This document shows positions 6,691 to 7,330 of a DNA stretch of 7,330 bases, one piece after another; within the stretch, counting starts at the first letter, position 1, and each line of letters opens with the position of its first letter. Made by a program: the position numbers and the translations under genes. The notes beneath the pieces were generated by a model. It made no database searches and had not been told where the DNA came from. It was given only the letters and a program-made list of their open reading frames with translations. This stretch comes from Oscillospiraceae bacterium (GTDB taxonomy: Bacteria > Bacillota > Clostridia > Oscillospirales > Acutalibacteraceae): NCBI GenBank assembly GCA_031267335.1, contig JAIRZH010000024.1, forward strand, positions 1 to 7,330, given 5' to 3'.

Positions 6691-6945
6691 CTAAACCGAG
6701 TTAGAAGGGCGCGATAAACTTTTAGCAATCTTAGATTTTCTTCTTGCTGCATTATTTTTGTGCAAAATATTTTTGCTTACTGCTTTATCTAATGCTTTAA
6801 TTGCAAGTAGTTTATCGGAATTATCAGAATCAACGGCACGTGACTTCCGCAAAGCTGTGCGCAACGAAGAAATAAGTGTTTTGTTATATTTGTGCTTCTT
6901 CTGAGCGACCTTTACTCTTTTTCTAGATGATTTAATATTCGACAA
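6691..6945 (-). CDS. rpsT: Ribosomal protein S20
   Basis: Small, very basic 84-residue protein with the S20 pattern: NIKSSRKRVKVAQKKHKYNK at the start, the central SSLRTALRKS helix, and KNILHKNNAARRKSKIAKSL near the end. S20 binds 16S rRNA early in 30S assembly. The start is TTG at 6945-6943, with a strong ribosome-binding site AAGGAG (6958-6953) seven bases upstream. No ATG is available at the N-terminus. It is the first gene of the minus-strand cluster, under a good promoter. Ending five bases before the rlmN start, it is probably co-transcribed with rlmN. Its position in front of rlmN is not the arrangement I recall for Bacillota, where def, fmt and rsmB usually precede rlmN. Confidence 0.94.
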   Translation of the reverse strand: MSNIKSSRKRVKVAQKKHKYNKTLISSLRTALRKSRAVDSDNSDKLLAIKALDKAVSKNILHKNNAARRKSKIAKSLSRPSNSV

Positions 6946-6952
6946 ATTTATT

Positions 6953-6958
6953 CTCCTT
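6953..6958 (-). promoter_or_regulatory. Ribosome-binding site of rpsT, confirming its TTG start
   Basis: AAGGAG is a strong match to the anti-Shine-Dalgarno sequence, seven bases before TTG at 6945-6943. The conserved S20 N-terminus begins directly after this TTG, so this is the firmest of the TTG starts in the window. Confidence 0.85.
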
Positions 6959-6974
6959 CAACAAAATACTTTAA

Positions 6975-6986
6975 CACCTATAGGTG
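6975..6986. promoter_or_regulatory. Perfect 12-bp palindrome at the rpsT transcription start
   Basis: CACCTATAGGTG is a perfect 12-base palindrome touching the -10 box and covering the expected start point. It could be a repressor operator or a small 5' hairpin of the transcript. With no spacer, hairpin formation is poor, which leans toward a protein site. No regulator is identified. Confidence 0.4.
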
Positions 6987-7016
6987 ATTATATATCTGAC
7001 ATCTTAAATAAGTCAA
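6987..7016 (-). promoter_or_regulatory. Sigma-A-type promoter of the rpsT-rlmN-prpC cluster
   Basis: On the minus strand, TTGACT (7016-7011; 5 of 6 of the consensus) is followed after 18 bases by a perfect TATAAT (6992-6987). Transcription would begin near 6980, about 35 bases before the rpsT start codon. This is the best promoter in the window. Confidence 0.75.
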
Positions 7017-7080
7017 ATTGGTTATACTATAAATACTAGATTTTTCGGCAGACAAGTGTCGCTTTATATTTGGAAATTAT

Positions 7081-7112
7081 TTTATGTCCACCGCATCTAG
7101 GTAAGCTTAAGT
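7081..7112. repeat. Direct repeat with 50-base period, copy 1
   Basis: Copy 1 begins TTTATGTC and ends with TAGGTAAGCTTAAGT. It matches 7131-7162 at 26 of 32 bases. All six differences are transitions. Confidence 0.7.
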
Positions 7113-7130
7113 GCTTATCTAATGCCTGAT

Positions 7131-7162
7131 TTTATGTCTGTTACATTTAGGTAAGCTTAAGT
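7131..7162. repeat. Direct repeat with 50-base period, copy 2
   Basis: Second copy of the 7081-7112 repeat, exactly 50 bases downstream. The shared right part TAGGTAAGCTTAAGT is identical in both. There are only two copies and no further array. Confidence 0.7.
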
Positions 7163-7184
7163 TTTTTTCAAAGCCTTACTCTTT

Positions 7185-7215
7185 GTACCCATTTCTTTAG
7201 AAAAGAAACGGGTAC
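7185..7215 (-). other. Strong hairpin, 14-bp stem with 3-base loop
   Basis: The arms GTACCCATTTCTTT (7185-7198) and AAAGAAACGGGTAC (7202-7215) pair at 13 of 14 positions. The odd position is A-C on the plus strand but a G-U pair in a minus-strand transcript, which would fold fully. No T-run follows on either strand, so it does not look like a classical terminator. It might end or protect a transcript coming from the right, upstream of the rpsT promoter. Confidence 0.6.
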
Positions 7216-7330
7216 TCCCAAAGAAACAGCGGCTTACGGTGGCTCGTTGCACTTCGCCAAGGCGCCGCGGACAAATGTCGCTTTGATATAATAAGGATAA
7301 CATCAAATAAAACTTAGATTTACCTGAAAG

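Larger units (their letters stand above)
7046..7284. repeat. Repeat-rich non-coding segment bounded by short direct repeats
   Basis: The segment is bounded by GACAAGTGTCGCTTT (7051-7065) and GACAAATGTCGCTTT (7270-7284), 14 of 15 identical, each with a GACA..TGTC inverted core. In between are a 50-base-period repeat, a strong hairpin, and a GC-rich patch from about 7208 to 7280 (about 60% G+C by hand count, against about 30% around it). I find no supportable gene. The longest frame through the patch (7151 to the TAA near 7290) has no usable upstream start codon. The segment may be a dispersed repeat, an element remnant or an unknown RNA. Confidence 0.45.

Noticed and set aside
7046..7284. CRISPR array from the repeated GACAA.TGTCGCTTT and the 50-base-period units
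   Set aside because: Each repeat occurs only twice, at different spacings, the copies differ, and there are no cas genes.
7151..7290. Plus-strand open frame through the GC-rich patch
   Set aside because: It has no ATG, GTG or well-placed TTG near its beginning, no ribosome-binding site and no family I can recognise. It may be part of a repeat.

Overview
The window is strongly AT-rich outside one short patch. It looks like a chromosome segment of a low-GC Clostridia relative (Bacillota). The best evidence is the gene set on the minus strand: rlmN, then a PP2C phosphatase, then a PASTA-domain Ser/Thr kinase, which is the conserved Bacillota cell-wall signalling module. The kinase N-terminus (DKYIDKRLDARYEI then ELVGVGGMS) resembles, from memory, kinases of Oscillospiraceae/Ruminococcaceae. 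High AT, decayed duplications, an IS remnant and palindromic repeats suggest a genome in decay, possibly host-associated. That lifestyle reading is inference.

Layout, left to right. Bases 1-162 encode the C-terminal end of an IS5/DDE_Tnp_4-type transposase that continues beyond the left edge. Bases 163-565 hold no gene. They contain degenerate copies of a dispersed repeat, a 36-base direct repeat, and a possible promoter for the next gene. Bases 566-2290 (+) encode a full-length MsbA/MDR-type ABC exporter half-transporter. Bases 2291-2595 contain a roughly 225-bp MITE-like palindromic element with near-perfect 30-bp terminal inverted repeats. Its right end sits in the stop codon of the kinase gene.

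The minus-strand cluster reads right to left: rpsT (S20), rlmN (23S/tRNA m2A methyltransferase), PP2C phosphatase, PASTA kinase. A good sigma-A-type promoter with a 12-bp palindrome beside it lies upstream of rpsT, and the tight spacing of the first three genes suggests one operon. Between phosphatase and kinase lies a decayed tandem duplication of their junction: the end of the phosphatase gene plus the start of the kinase gene, about 270-275 bp per unit. All four genes appear to start with TTG.

Bases 6946-7330 beyond rpsT contain no gene I can support. They hold the promoter, a 50-base-period direct repeat, a strong hairpin and a GC-rich patch very unlike its surroundings.

Functionally, kinase and phosphatase should form an antagonistic pair: the PASTA repeats outside the membrane would sense muropeptide or lipid II, and the PP2C enzyme would reverse the phosphorylation. 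RlmN and S20 belong to ribosome function. The ABC exporter is transcribed convergently and has no evident link to them. I see no clearly new enzymatic system. The most interesting structures are the decayed tandem duplication, the palindromic element family with its possible link to the transposase, and the uniform TTG starts.
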